From assembly GCA_001584585.1 (NCBI GenBank), contig LSYV01000072.1, positions 299,115 to 363,114 of the forward strand: a DNA stretch of 64,000 nucleotides, in the 5' to 3' direction. Made by a program: the position numbers and the translations under genes. Below the pieces are notes generated by a model that was given only the letters and a program-made list of their open reading frames with translations, made no database searches and was not told where the DNA came from. How positions within the stretch are numbered: the stretch's first letter is position 1; each line of letters opens with the position of its first letter. Below are positions 32,728-43,173 of the stretch, piece by piece. This DNA comes from Gonium pectorale. Lineage: Eukaryota; Chlorophyta; Chlorophyceae; Chlamydomonadales; Volvocaceae.

Positions 32728-35173
32728 GGCACGTCAGCAAGACACATCACAGAGCTCTGACCGCAACTGCAGGATGATACCGGTGTGGCGTATGGCAGCA
32801 GGGTGTGGCGCAAAGTGGGGACCCGGTGGCCTGCGTGCGGGTCAGCGGATCCGGGCATCGATGGTTAAGAGGCGCTGAATGGGTGGCGCGGCTGGATGGT
32901 GGCAGGGCCTCGCGCCAATCAACTTAACTGACCCTGGTAAGGGGAAACGGCACCGGCACCAGCGGACCCTGGATGTGGTGCACTGGTACAGGCGGGGGCA
33001 GGAGGGTGGAGTCCGGTTGGGTAGGGCGCGGTGTAGGGTAGGTGCGGCGCGCCGCCTCACACTGTATGCTCTGTTGTGAAGACATGGACGCTCTGCTTTA
33101 CATGCGCTTCCCGCCATACCGCCATCCCGCGTCCCCGGCCCCACGCACCACGGTGTGTGCGCCGCACAGCTTGCGCTCAGCCTCTGCAGGACGATGTTGC
33201 ACGTGGTCGGTCGGGGGCAGTGCGTTGCCTTGTATCCCCGCGCCGAGACAGCACGTACCCTCACCACAGGACTTCCGGACATCTAGCAGCTTCAAAGTGA
33301 GGCGGGCCCTGCACGCCAGTGCATAACCACGCTGCCCGGCATGTCCTGCGGGCTCGGTGTTCAAAGTCCGCCGAGTGCTGCAAGCAAGTAGTCACGGCGT
33401 CCCTATCTACCGGCCCCATCCTGCGCCGCTATCCACCGCCGCCGCTCCGCTCGGCCGCCATACCGATGGCGGTGGCGGTCGCCGCCGCCGCACCTCAGCG
33501 TGCGCCGACGACGGCGGCGCTGAGGTTCCGGCCGGCGTGCTGGATGCTGCTGCGATATCCTGAAGCGTAGGCCGCGGACACGCTCCTACGCGCATGTCTG
33601 GGCAGGCTGGCTGGGGAGGGTAATGCTGGTGCGCGGTTGCGCGGCAGTGTACGCACGCACGCAGGTACGGGTGGCCATGGGGCCCGCGGCCGTGGGGTCG
33701 GCAGTCAATGCGACTGTGCGTTTATGATGACTTTGCAGCGTGGCAGGGCCTTGCCGTGTGCACGGCAAAATCGGTGCCCTTAATTTCGTTAGCCGTCCCG
33801 GCCATGCGCTCGCTCTCCCCCTACCTCTCGCGGCGCTGGCATACCCCGCAGGATGCCGTTGATCCCCGCAGGAGTTCGAGGATGAATGATACGGAAGCTG
33901 AACGGCCATCGCGTTTTCACAACCCGCTCCCTCCCCTGCCCCTGCCCTGTTCGATTCGTTCCTCGGTGCCCCGCAGCAGGATGCCGCGTCTCACGCTTTC
34001 GGGTGTCCCATACCGTGCCTTCAAGCGTCAGACTGGGTGCCGGGGTGTCGTATGCAACGCCTTGGAGCAGTCCTCTGCTCGCCGCTCAGTCCCCAGTCTG
34101 ACGGCGCAGGCTTCCATACGAGACTGGTGGGCCCGTAACGAGCTGTACAGTTTCTTCATGCATCCTGACGGGCCAAACCGGCGCGCGGCTGGGATGACGC
34201 CGGGCGTTTAAGTCACCCCGCCCGCCGGCATAAGGACGCTCCCCCTATGCAACTCCTTTTTCTTGGCCGCGGCTACTCACACGAGAAACGGAAAGCGGTA
34301 AGGTCTGTCGGGTCAGTCATTGTGCATAGGAGACCCAGAGAGTGAACCGGGGTCGCTGGCAGTGTCCCTTACGGAGCGTTATGGCCGGCCTGTCCTGTTG
34401 TGATGACAGCAAGCATGCGCACCTTCGCTGGCTCCCTCTCCCAAGTGCGCGCCCCCCTCCTATGCGCCCCTGACCACGGCCGCCACTGCATCTTACCCCA
34501 GGCGGCGGAGGCGCAAAGGGAGCAGCCCTGGCACGAGAAGCGGCAACACCTGGCGGCAGCCCAGCAGGAGCGTGCGGCGTTGCGCGGGCCGTTGGCTGCC
34601 TTTGTGGCGTTGCTCGCAATGCTGAAACACCAAACGGCAAGGAGCAGTGATTTGATCAGGGAAGAAGGGAAGAAGGGATAAGAAGGCCTGCTGTGCTGCC
34701 GAAGACCGACCGTTGGGTCCCTAGCGGATATGCCTCAAGTCGACATGTGGAGGCTCTATCGACGGTCAGACGTATTCTCACATAAATAGCCCCAGGTGCA
34801 TGTACAAAACCTGTTGTACAGCCTACCCTCATACCTGCCAGGCTAGGTGCTCCAGGTCGGGGCGACGGGATCGACGGGTTGGTATGGGTTCGTTGGCTCG
34901 GGTTTACGGCGTGGCATACGGCATGTCGTGGCCCTCCACCACGGTGCAGTCCTTCTCACAGTTTTGCACCTGCGGTATCCGTAATAACCTTTGTGCTCAA
35001 AGACTCAGACATCTGTTCCAGGGCACTAGAACCAACCTCCTCTCTCGACTTGCCGCCAAACGTCTGAATTGCGTAGGTTCTGCTCTTAAAAAACAATATA
35101 GCAACAATTAATTGTTTAATGGTTGTTGACTGCTAGATTGCTACCTGAGCGGCAGCGCCCCGCAAGGCTCGCG
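32728..35173. other. Intergenic carrying the SYCP2-like remnant
   Basis: Apart from the decayed exons at 33430-34620, I see no gene. The segment from about 34690 to 35130 is noticeably AT-richer than its surroundings, includes an AAAAACAATATAGCAACAATTAA-type stretch near 35090, and probably holds the promoter of the NKAP gene. Confidence 0.45.
33430..34620 (+). pseudogene. Decayed copy of the C-terminal exons of the SYCP2-like gene
   Basis: 33430-33565 matches the first exon after the gap. APLGRHTDGGGGRRRRTSA here corresponds to APLGRQTGGGGGGGRRRRTS there, and both continue to a PAGVxDA motif before this copy stops. 34498-34570 matches the final coding exon: the DNA encoding QREQPWHEKRQHLA aligns base by base with that encoding QLEQLRREKRRKMA, and it is preceded by a CCCAG acceptor. 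The order is the same as in the intact gene, the intermediate exons are not recognisable, and stops and indels break the frame. This is best read as the remnant of a third, 3'-only tandem copy. Confidence 0.6.
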
Positions 35174-38100
35174 ATGCCGAGCAGGTCAAGGTCACCTCGC
35201 AGGAGGTCCCCAACGCCGCCCAGGCGGCGTCGGGACTCGCCGGACTATGCCCGGCATGCGGAGCGGGGGCGAGATGACGAGCGGGGCCGCAACGACCGCG
35301 ACCGCCGGCCGGAGCGTGAAGGCGATCGGGATCGTGATCGGGATCGGGGGAGGGACCGCGGCGAGCGAGACCGAGACCACGACCGTAGGGACCGGGGGGA
35401 CGACCGTGGAGAGGCTGGGCCCAGCAACCGCCCCGAGTATGACCGGCGGCACGGCGATCGGGACTCACGGCGCTCCCCCAGCCCGCGCCGCAAGCGCTCC
35501 AGGTCCCGCAGTCCCATCCCCCCTCCGCGCGAGGAGGCCAACGGCGGCGACCGCTGGGAGCGCGGGCGGATGCTGCCGCCCCCACCCCCGCCTCCGCCCC
35601 CGCCCTTCTTCAACGACGGTCCCCGCGGGGGCGGGGGCTATGGAGGCGGGGGGTACGGCGGTGGGGGCTACGGAGGCGGGGGCCGCGACGGCAGCTCCCT
35701 GCCCGCCGCGTTCGGGCGTAACCCTGACATTGGGGCCATGGCTGACGGGGACGTGAGCGACGATGACATCAGGGAGCAAGCCAAGGGCAACTTCCAGGAG
35801 TAGTGAGTCGCAGCTGTGGGTGGGGAACGGGGGTACAGCTATGGGCTTGGTAGCAGGGCTTGCGCAGCCCGGGAGTCCAGTCTCAGCGCAAGGGATGGAA
35901 CTGTGGATCGGGAGTCGCGGTGTTGGGGTTGCCCTGTCCTGGGTCCTGGTGGGCGGCTATGGGGCCGGGTTAGTCTCTGCCTGAGGCAACAAACTTTCTT
36001 ACACTGCAGGCGAGACACACGACTCATGGCATCAGCCGTGCACCGGGCAGGCCGGCGTGCATGGCGCTTGTGTTACGTGTGGGTATGGCATGTGCGTGGC
36101 CGTGTTGACGAGCGTAAGCGCGAAAGTGATGGCGTCGTTGTAGGACCCAGCTTCAGGGGCCACGAAGGGGTCATGGCCGTGGGCTTGTGTATGTCTCTCT
36201 TACGTGCTTCCTCCCGTGCCCGCCCCGCGCCGCGCCCGCAGCCGGCGCCTGAAGCGGATAAAGCTGGCGGAGCGCAACATCAAGCCCTTCTGGCGCACCA
36301 CCCCCAGCCCGCCGCCTGGCTCGGACTACAAGGTGGACATCCCGTGAGTAGCGTGCTTTGGGGACATGCCCCCTGGTGGCGCGTATGGGCGGCACTCAAG
36401 GGTGATGGGGCCTCGCGGCGCCCCTGTTGGGACGGGAGGTCCTCCCTGGTGCCCAGCAACGGAAGCGATGGACGGAATGTTGGCGCCTGGGCGGTGGACA
36501 GAGGCTGGCGGGGAGGGGGAAAGGCGGGACACGCTGTGCGCCGGCGCAGCTGGCGCCGCTGTGCGTGGGTGCGCAGTGCGCATGCGCACTTGGCCACACG
36601 GAAAGCGGTGGTTGGGCGGTGGCTGGACTTGTAGCGTTGCCGATGGGAACGCTGTCCTGGAGCGGCCTGTAGTTTGCAGGCTCCATGCGTCACGGGCCTG
36701 GACGCGGGATGCAGCTGATAGGCAGGACCCGCGCGACGCGTGGATGCTGGCACGTTACCTCGCCCCCTCCCCGTTCCGGCACTGCGCCCGCTACGCCTCC
36801 GCAGGCTGGACTACAAGCTGCTGCTGGGCGCTGCGGCGGTGGGCGCCAAGGAGTCGGCAAAGTCCAAGTATGTTCGCCGAGCGTGTATCCTACATCATCT
36901 TAACCATCTATGCATGACAGCGAGCCTTTGTAAAACGGGGGGTCTGGCTTGGCCTGTCGCGATAACTGGTATACTTGTCGCACGCGGACCCACCTTGCCA
37001 CCTTGGCCCCCCACACTGTCACTCGTGCTGGAGATTATGTGCCAGCTCCTCCCACCGGCGGGTGCCCGACGGGCGCCAAAGCGCTGTCGCAAGTGTCTCC
37101 CGACGGCCCTCTGGATTGGCGTGATGCCCTTTCGTGATGCCCTTTCGTGATGTCGCCCCGTCCCCTGCGCCCAGGCGCAACCGCTCGCCCAGCCCCGCGC
37201 GCCCGCAGCCCGGGTCCGCGGCGGCGGCGCACGCGCCGCCATCGCAGCGCGCCGCGTCCACGGAGCCTCCCTCCAACAAGGAGCTGCTGTCCATTGACCA
37301 GGAGGTGCGAAGGGCGCGCGGGTTGCCGACTCTACGCGTACCCGTACCCTTACGGCGGGAAGGCAGGAAAGGGCGGCCTAAAGGTGTCCAGCTGTGCCCA
37401 TTGGCTAAGGCTGGACTCCGGCAGGCGTTGCGGGAGAGCGGCTCTCTACCTCAGAGAGGTCGTTTCTTGTGAGCCGCTGGTCGGAGTACCACAGCGTTCT
37501 TGGGCAACAGGGGCGTCAGGCTGCAGTCCTCGCGCTGCTTCAATGACGACAGCGGGTTGTGGGCCCTTTTGCCTGCTAACGGCACCGTACTTGCTGGCGC
37601 GCACAGGAGGCGGACCTGTTTCGAGTCTGGCTGGAAGCGCAGCGCGAGGCGGAGGCTGCGGCGGAGCGGCTGCGGCGGGAGGCGGCTGCGGCAGAGGGCG
37701 GCGCGGAAGCGCCCGACGTGGGCCCCGAGCTGCCGGACACGCACCGCGGCGGCGCGGCGGGCGGCAACTTTGGTGGCTTCCTGCGCCCTGGCGAGGGTGA
37801 ACGGTGAGCGGGGCCCGCGGGCTCTTGGATCGCTACCCTGCGGCACCGTGAACACCATCTGCGCAAAGTGTCTGCTTACATTCAAGATGCTTGTTGCGGC
37901 AGATGGAAGCGCCCGAATGCCACGGAGCTGCGCTGTCTGTGCCTTGCATTTCCCGCTCGTTTTGCCGCGATGTGGGACTGGGGTTATGGTACATGCCCGC
38001 ACCCCATACCCAAACCCATGCCTTGGTTTCTTTCCCACGCAACCACGAATATCACTGCCACCCTCTCCTTGACAACATGCTGAACCCCCCCACCGTAACC

Positions 38101-38445
38101 ACGCACCCACCTTGCAGCATGGCGGCCTACGTGGCGAGTGGCAAGCGCATTCCCCGCCGTGGTGAGGTGGGCCTGTCCAGCGAGCAGATCGAGAAGTACG
38201 AGACGCTGGGCTACATCATGTCGGGCTCGCGGCACAGCCGCATGAACGCCATCCGCATGCGCAAGGAGAACCAGATCTACACGGCCGAGGAGAAGGCCGC
38301 GCTGGCCATGTTCAACTACGAGGAGAACAAGCGCAAGGAGGCCAAGGTGCTGGAGGACATGAAGATGCTGGTGCAGCGTACGCTCATGGTGCACGGGCAG
38401 GAGGGCGACGCGGAGGGGCCGCCCGCGCCGGGCCCCCAGGCGTGA
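35174..38445 (+). CDS. NKAP: NKAP-family nuclear protein (SynMuv/NKAP C-terminal domain)
   Basis: Six phase-consistent exons: 35174-35802, 36242-36343, 36805-36867, 37175-37304, 37607-37803, 38118-38445 (about 482 residues). The N-terminus is an RS/RD-rich region ([20 protein letters not shown]), followed by a proline run and Gly-Gly-Tyr repeats. The middle has short conserved blocks ([20 protein letters not shown]). The C-terminus carries the NKAP hallmarks [50 protein letters not shown] and [24 protein letters not shown] binds RNA and spliceosomal factors and acts in splicing and transcriptional repression in animals. The start ATG 35174 begins the RS region and follows an AT-rich 5' region. 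The apparent stop at 35801 is not used, because GAGTA|GTGAGT is the donor. The family call is secure; the algal role is by analogy. Confidence 0.92.
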
Positions 38446-39755
38446 GGGGAAGCGGGGGGCAAGAGGATTGGCAGGCGTTCTCACTGGACAGGCCTAAGGC
38501 GCATGCCATTCCGAGCCGGTTGAAGGAGGCGGGGGAAACGGGCACGGCGGCCGGGGGAGGGCGTGGCGTGTGGGCTGGGCTGGGCCTAGTGACCATACGC
38601 AGCCAATGTCGGAGAGGAGGGCAAGCGTTCGAAATGCAGTGAGATGATCCTTTTCTTTTTGGATGGACGACGTTTGGCCACTGCCCCACTGGTTGGCCCG
38701 AGTTTTGGATGCCACCGTAGAAAGCTTGTGTTCAGACGGATAGCTGTCCATGCTGCCTTCGTGGCATCATAGGGGGGTAGTAGGCCATCGCCTCTGTGCC
38801 TTCGGCTGATGAATGCCGTGCAATGCTTGGTGCTGTAGACACGCCCACGGCTGTGCCCTCTGCCTGCTTGCAACTGCTCTCATGTCCACCAAGTTGAGCG
38901 CTTACATTTCGATGTCTCGAATGATGCGCTTCAAGGACAGTCATGCAAGCAACGGGGGTTCCGGCGGGGCGCCAGAAACCCCCTGCACTGTCATACACAG
39001 CGGTTTGCACGAGGAGGTAATCTCACAAGGAATGATGATGCACATGGGCGGGCTTCGTATAGGGGAAGGACCCATGGGTCTCAAACAGCCAGGCAGCGCG
39101 CAAAGGAGCACGTTGAATGTAGGCTCAATGGAGAAAAGAAACGACGAATCGTAAGATATTCGCCACGGACAGCCACCAACACGCGGCGCCGCGGACCACC
39201 TCGCCCAACCCTTCTGCGTGAGTGCTTAGCCCGCCAGATCCGACCGATGGGAAAAAAGACAAGCATCCACATGGTGTCTTTTCAGCCATCTCCTCTTGCC
39301 GGACGCAACCCGTGCCGCGCTGGCCACCACGGCACAAGTATGGGCTCAGCTTACCACGGAGACCGAGAGCCCACCTGCTTGCACATCAAGTGATATTGTA
39401 CGAACTACTAACTTCCCCTGACAACCGTTTCTACGCACACGAGAAACGTGAACGGCAGAAACCAATCCTCCGGATCTGCCGAACGAACAAGAGTCTGTCA
39501 TCAGGGGCGACGCGCAACACGCGCGCCGAACCCCGTTTTGAGTCATTGTCCACGGAAAGTCATTTTCAGGGCGGGAAACCCAAAAACCCTGCAGTGCGGT
39601 ATTTTAAACGCCATCCAATCGTTGCCGTCCCGTGCCGCACCGGCGCACCAAACCGCCGCAGCACCGCCTCACAGCTGCTGGCACGGCATCGAGCAAGCCT
39701 CAGCAGCACCCACAGCTGCCTTCGCGCGTCGGTCGCGTCGATTGTTGGTAGCGGT
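38446..39755. other. Convergent intergenic region between NKAP and the RRM gene
   Basis: This holds the two 3' UTRs. A TTACA (TGTAA on the minus strand) at 38902-38906 could end the RRM gene transcript. If so, the 3' UTRs overlap. No other gene is seen. Confidence 0.45.
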
Positions 39756-41379
39756 TTACTGGTAGCGGTCAATGAAGACCGCAAGGCGGCGGCCTTCGAG
39801 CTCGCTCTCGTGGAAGCGAGCGACGGCCGCCTCGGCCGCCTCCTTCGTCGTGAACTTCACGGTGCCGTAGCCCTGCAGTCACGATGAAGCAAGTAACACA
39901 ATGTGGTTAGCCAAGCAAATTGAATCAAAGCGGTGGCGCACTAGCACAATAGTAAGGGATCTAACTAGAACACAGGGCGCGCCTTGCGGTGCGGGTGCCA
40001 GCAGAACCAGCGCCAATGCAGGATGGGACCCAGTCTAGAAGGTCACCCACCCGGCTGCGGCCGTCGTAGCCGGTGACGACGTCTGCCCGGTCCACGCCGC
40101 CAATCTCGGCGAACATGTCCTTCAGCTCGCGCCAGGTGTAGGCCCATGGGATGCCCTGGACCACGATCTGCACAGGCACAGGAGGCGCAGGAGCGCGTAA
40201 GAAAGCATACAACCCGGTCATAACAGGGGGGGTTCTCGCTTTTGTGCGGATCATTGGCAAACTCATATGTATCCACGACATGGCCAAGACGCTGGTGGGT
40301 CCGGCGCGCCTAGGCGGCTGAGGGAGCCGGGGCTGACTTTTGTTGGACAGCACCGGGTCCCAAGGCAGCTGCACCCCCGCTAGAAACATCCTTTCTCAAA
40401 CAGACTCTCGTGTTACATTCCGCATTGCAGGGGCCGCAAATCCGGCAAATGTCGCAGTCCATGTCCATGGCAAATACCTTAACGATCCCGGAACGCCTGC
40501 TAGCACACCAATGCATTCCCTTAAATAGACACACCTGTAGCCCGCTCGACTCGCCCGTGCCCTCGGCAGGGGCAGCACCGCGCCCGCGGCCAGCGCCACG
40601 GCCACCGTTGCTCGCAGCGCGAGCACCACCGCGGCCGCCCCGCGGGGCACGGGGAGCCTCAGGAGCAGCGCCGTCGGCCTGCTTCACATCGCGGTCCTCG
40701 CGGTCCTCGCGGACCAGGATGCGCCGGCCACCCAGCTCGGCACCGTTCAGGCTCTGGATGGCGTGCAGCGCCTGCAAGTACACAAAATATGAAAAGCTTA
40801 AAATTCTCTGCACGCGAAAGCCATGGATAGCACGCGGAAGGTTCAGATTTGCAGTTGGGCCGCCAGAGCCAAGAAACTCGCGGCTCGGACCACTGACCGC
40901 CGCGCAACGCATGCAAAGCAGCACGAAAGGTCCCCAATTACTCAAGTTTAACATGTAGGCGCCCTAGCTGTGCCTCGCAGTCGCGCCCGAAACTGCGGCT
41001 CGCTGACAAGGCAGAACCCGGACCGAGGCTCTCACCTCCTCCGGAGTCTCGAACTCCACAATGCCCCAGCCCTTCGAGCGGCCTGCACGTTCAGGAGAAG
41101 CCGCCCGTGCGGGCGCCGAGATCATTTGGCTGCGCTTCGACAACTTGTCGCCATTCCTGGCAAAATTATCAGCATTCCTGCTGGCACGCTGCTGGGTCCA
41201 GATCCTGTCAGAGGTCGTGAGCTGGGCTCACCGTCGTCGTCGCGCATGACATTGGTGTAGACCACGTTGCCCGCCTCCCGGAACTTGTCTTTGAGGTCCT
41301 GCCAGGACGTCTTCCAGGCCAGGTTGCCCACGAAGCAGCGCTTCCCCAGGCGAATCGTCTCCTGCTGCTGGACCTCCAT
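39756..41379 (-). CDS. Two-RRM RNA-binding protein with an RGG-type linker
   Basis: Five exons on the minus strand: 41379-41232, 41082-41036, 40771-40535, 40167-40051, 39872-39756 (221 residues), all in phase. The start is ATG 41379 (MEVQQQETIRLGKR). RRM1, about residues 13-93, has RNP2 CFVGNL and RNP1 KGWGIVEF. The linker is rich in Arg-Gly (RGGRGGARAASNGGRGAGRG). RRM2, about residues 144-218, has IVVQGI as RNP2 and RGYGTVKF as RNP1, and the protein ends VFIDRYQ. The small tandem-RRM layout resembles hnRNP-M/SR-related proteins of algae and protists. It probably binds mRNA in nucleus or cytoplasm. The exact orthologue cannot be named from sequence alone. Confidence 0.88.
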
Positions 41380-43173
41380 TCTCGACTCCTGCTTTTTCAA
41401 CCAGACGGTCTAACCCCCTCCTCAAAATCCACAGTCCACCCTCAGAACACTTAGAGCAAGTAGAATGGAGCGGGAGGGCCGGCGCGCAAAGACGGCGCCA
41501 GAATTTCGGCCGTACCGCTGCGCAAAAGGCCCTTCGCAGTGCGCGTTGCCTGCAAAACTTGGTAAGCAACGGCTATCAGCGGCTTCCAGCCGCTTTCGAT
41601 AGCCCCGGGTCCACTGCACGGCCGAAAGGCGCCATTCTTCTTGTAGGTTGCCCGGGTTGCTGCGGGCATGCCCCTTACGCCGTAACCCGTGATTGCAGGG
41701 TCTCAGTGCTTCGGGGCATCACCTGGGAGGTGGAAGCACCGCAGCCGCGGGCCAACAGCATGTGCAACGGGCAAGGAGGTTCGGTTCCTATCTGACCCGG
41801 TCAAATTATGCTCTCTCGTTCCCATGGCGTTTGGCTACGTTGCAGCGTGCCCGGAGGCGCCAGTGGCATTTTCCCGGCAGTGTCACCTGCATGGCCGTTG
41901 GTGCGGTTGCTTCGGTGGACCAGCAACGTGCAAGATTCGGACAGCTTCCGCATGGCCAATATGCACTGTTTGTGCTTAATAGCCTTGATTGAATTGTTAT
42001 GAAGGGCACGCACATATGACATGCCAGGAACGCGAACGTTGGTGTTGCTAGCGGGGAGGAGATCAGTGCCCGCCAACCAGAGGCAGGATGCCGAAACATG
42101 AAGTCACTGCTGCTTTCGGCGCATTTTGGCGAGGGGAAGGCACACACCTGGCTTGAAAACACCATCACCGTGTGCGCGTGCCCGTGCGTGCCCGACGGCC
42201 CTTGGGTTTCACTCGCATCGCCATGAAACCGCCAATGTCCCACGCGCCTTACCAGAAGATCCTCCCAACCGGCTAGACTACATGGCTGTTGCGTATAAGG
42301 TTTGTGTCGTGATTAAGTGGTGCGTTGTCTGCGTCGTAGCATGTCAGCGTGCGCGCATGTGAGTAGGTAAGCTCGAAGTATCACGCGCGCCCGCCCAGAC
42401 GGTCGCCGGCCAATGCCCTGCATATTGCGTCCTTACTTGCGAGTCGAACACTTCGTACCTGCGTGCCGCCACGCCGCTGGACTCGAACACGCCCACCGGC
42501 CGCGTGCTCCGCGCAGGTACACGGCCATGTGTCTCCCCTGCACACGGCCTTCTGTTCATCTACATCGCCCGCCATAAATTGCACCCAAGCGCCCTACTGG
42601 CAACGTCGCACCTAGGTCTGGTATGGTATGTTCGGGTGTGCATGGCAGTTGAGGTAGCCTTCCCTGTTTTTGTTCACTTTTTCCTGACACCGCCCGCACG
42701 TCTCCCGCACGCCTGTGTTGTGTATGCTTGCCTCCTGGCCACAGCCCTCATAGCGAAACGAGACACGATTGAGTCGTTTGGGTTGCCCGCACCGCCATGT
42801 CAGAGGCCACCCCTCTCTGGAGGAGCCTGTAATCTGTATCTATATGTGCTCCAGACAGCCCGAGCCCGCTAGTCCCATCTCGCCCGAGTTCCACCGCTCC
42901 AGGCGCCACGCGGCAGCCCTCGCGGCCATCATCTCGCAGCTAGGCATCACCCATAACTCCACGCCGGCGATCTGGCTGTCCGCAAAGCGCCTCCCGCCCC
43001 TCTCCCGTAGCGTGCTGCCTCACCCCGGGGCAACAAACACTACACCGCCACAAGCGCTTCCATCCCGTATGCGATTCGGTGTCCGCGATGCGACCCGTTT
43101 ACCGTCTTCACTACCACCCACCCCCCGGGGGCGCAGCCAGCTCGCTGGCGCCCAGCCGTCCCGTACGATGTGG
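41380..43173. other. Intergenic between the RRM gene promoter and the EI24 3' end
   Basis: The right half is expected to contain the 3' UTR of the EI24-like gene. I see no splice-consistent exon and no recognisable protein. Composition is moderate GC. Confidence 0.45.

Noticed and set aside
39222..39887. 221-codon plus-strand frame opposite the RRM gene end
   Set aside because: It is antisense to the last RRM exon and 3' UTR; its C-terminal part is simply the complement of the RRM2 coding sequence.
42504..42872. 122-codon plus-strand frame with hydrophobic stretches
   Set aside because: It lies antisense in the presumed 3' UTR of the EI24-like gene, has no usable splice context and matches no family.
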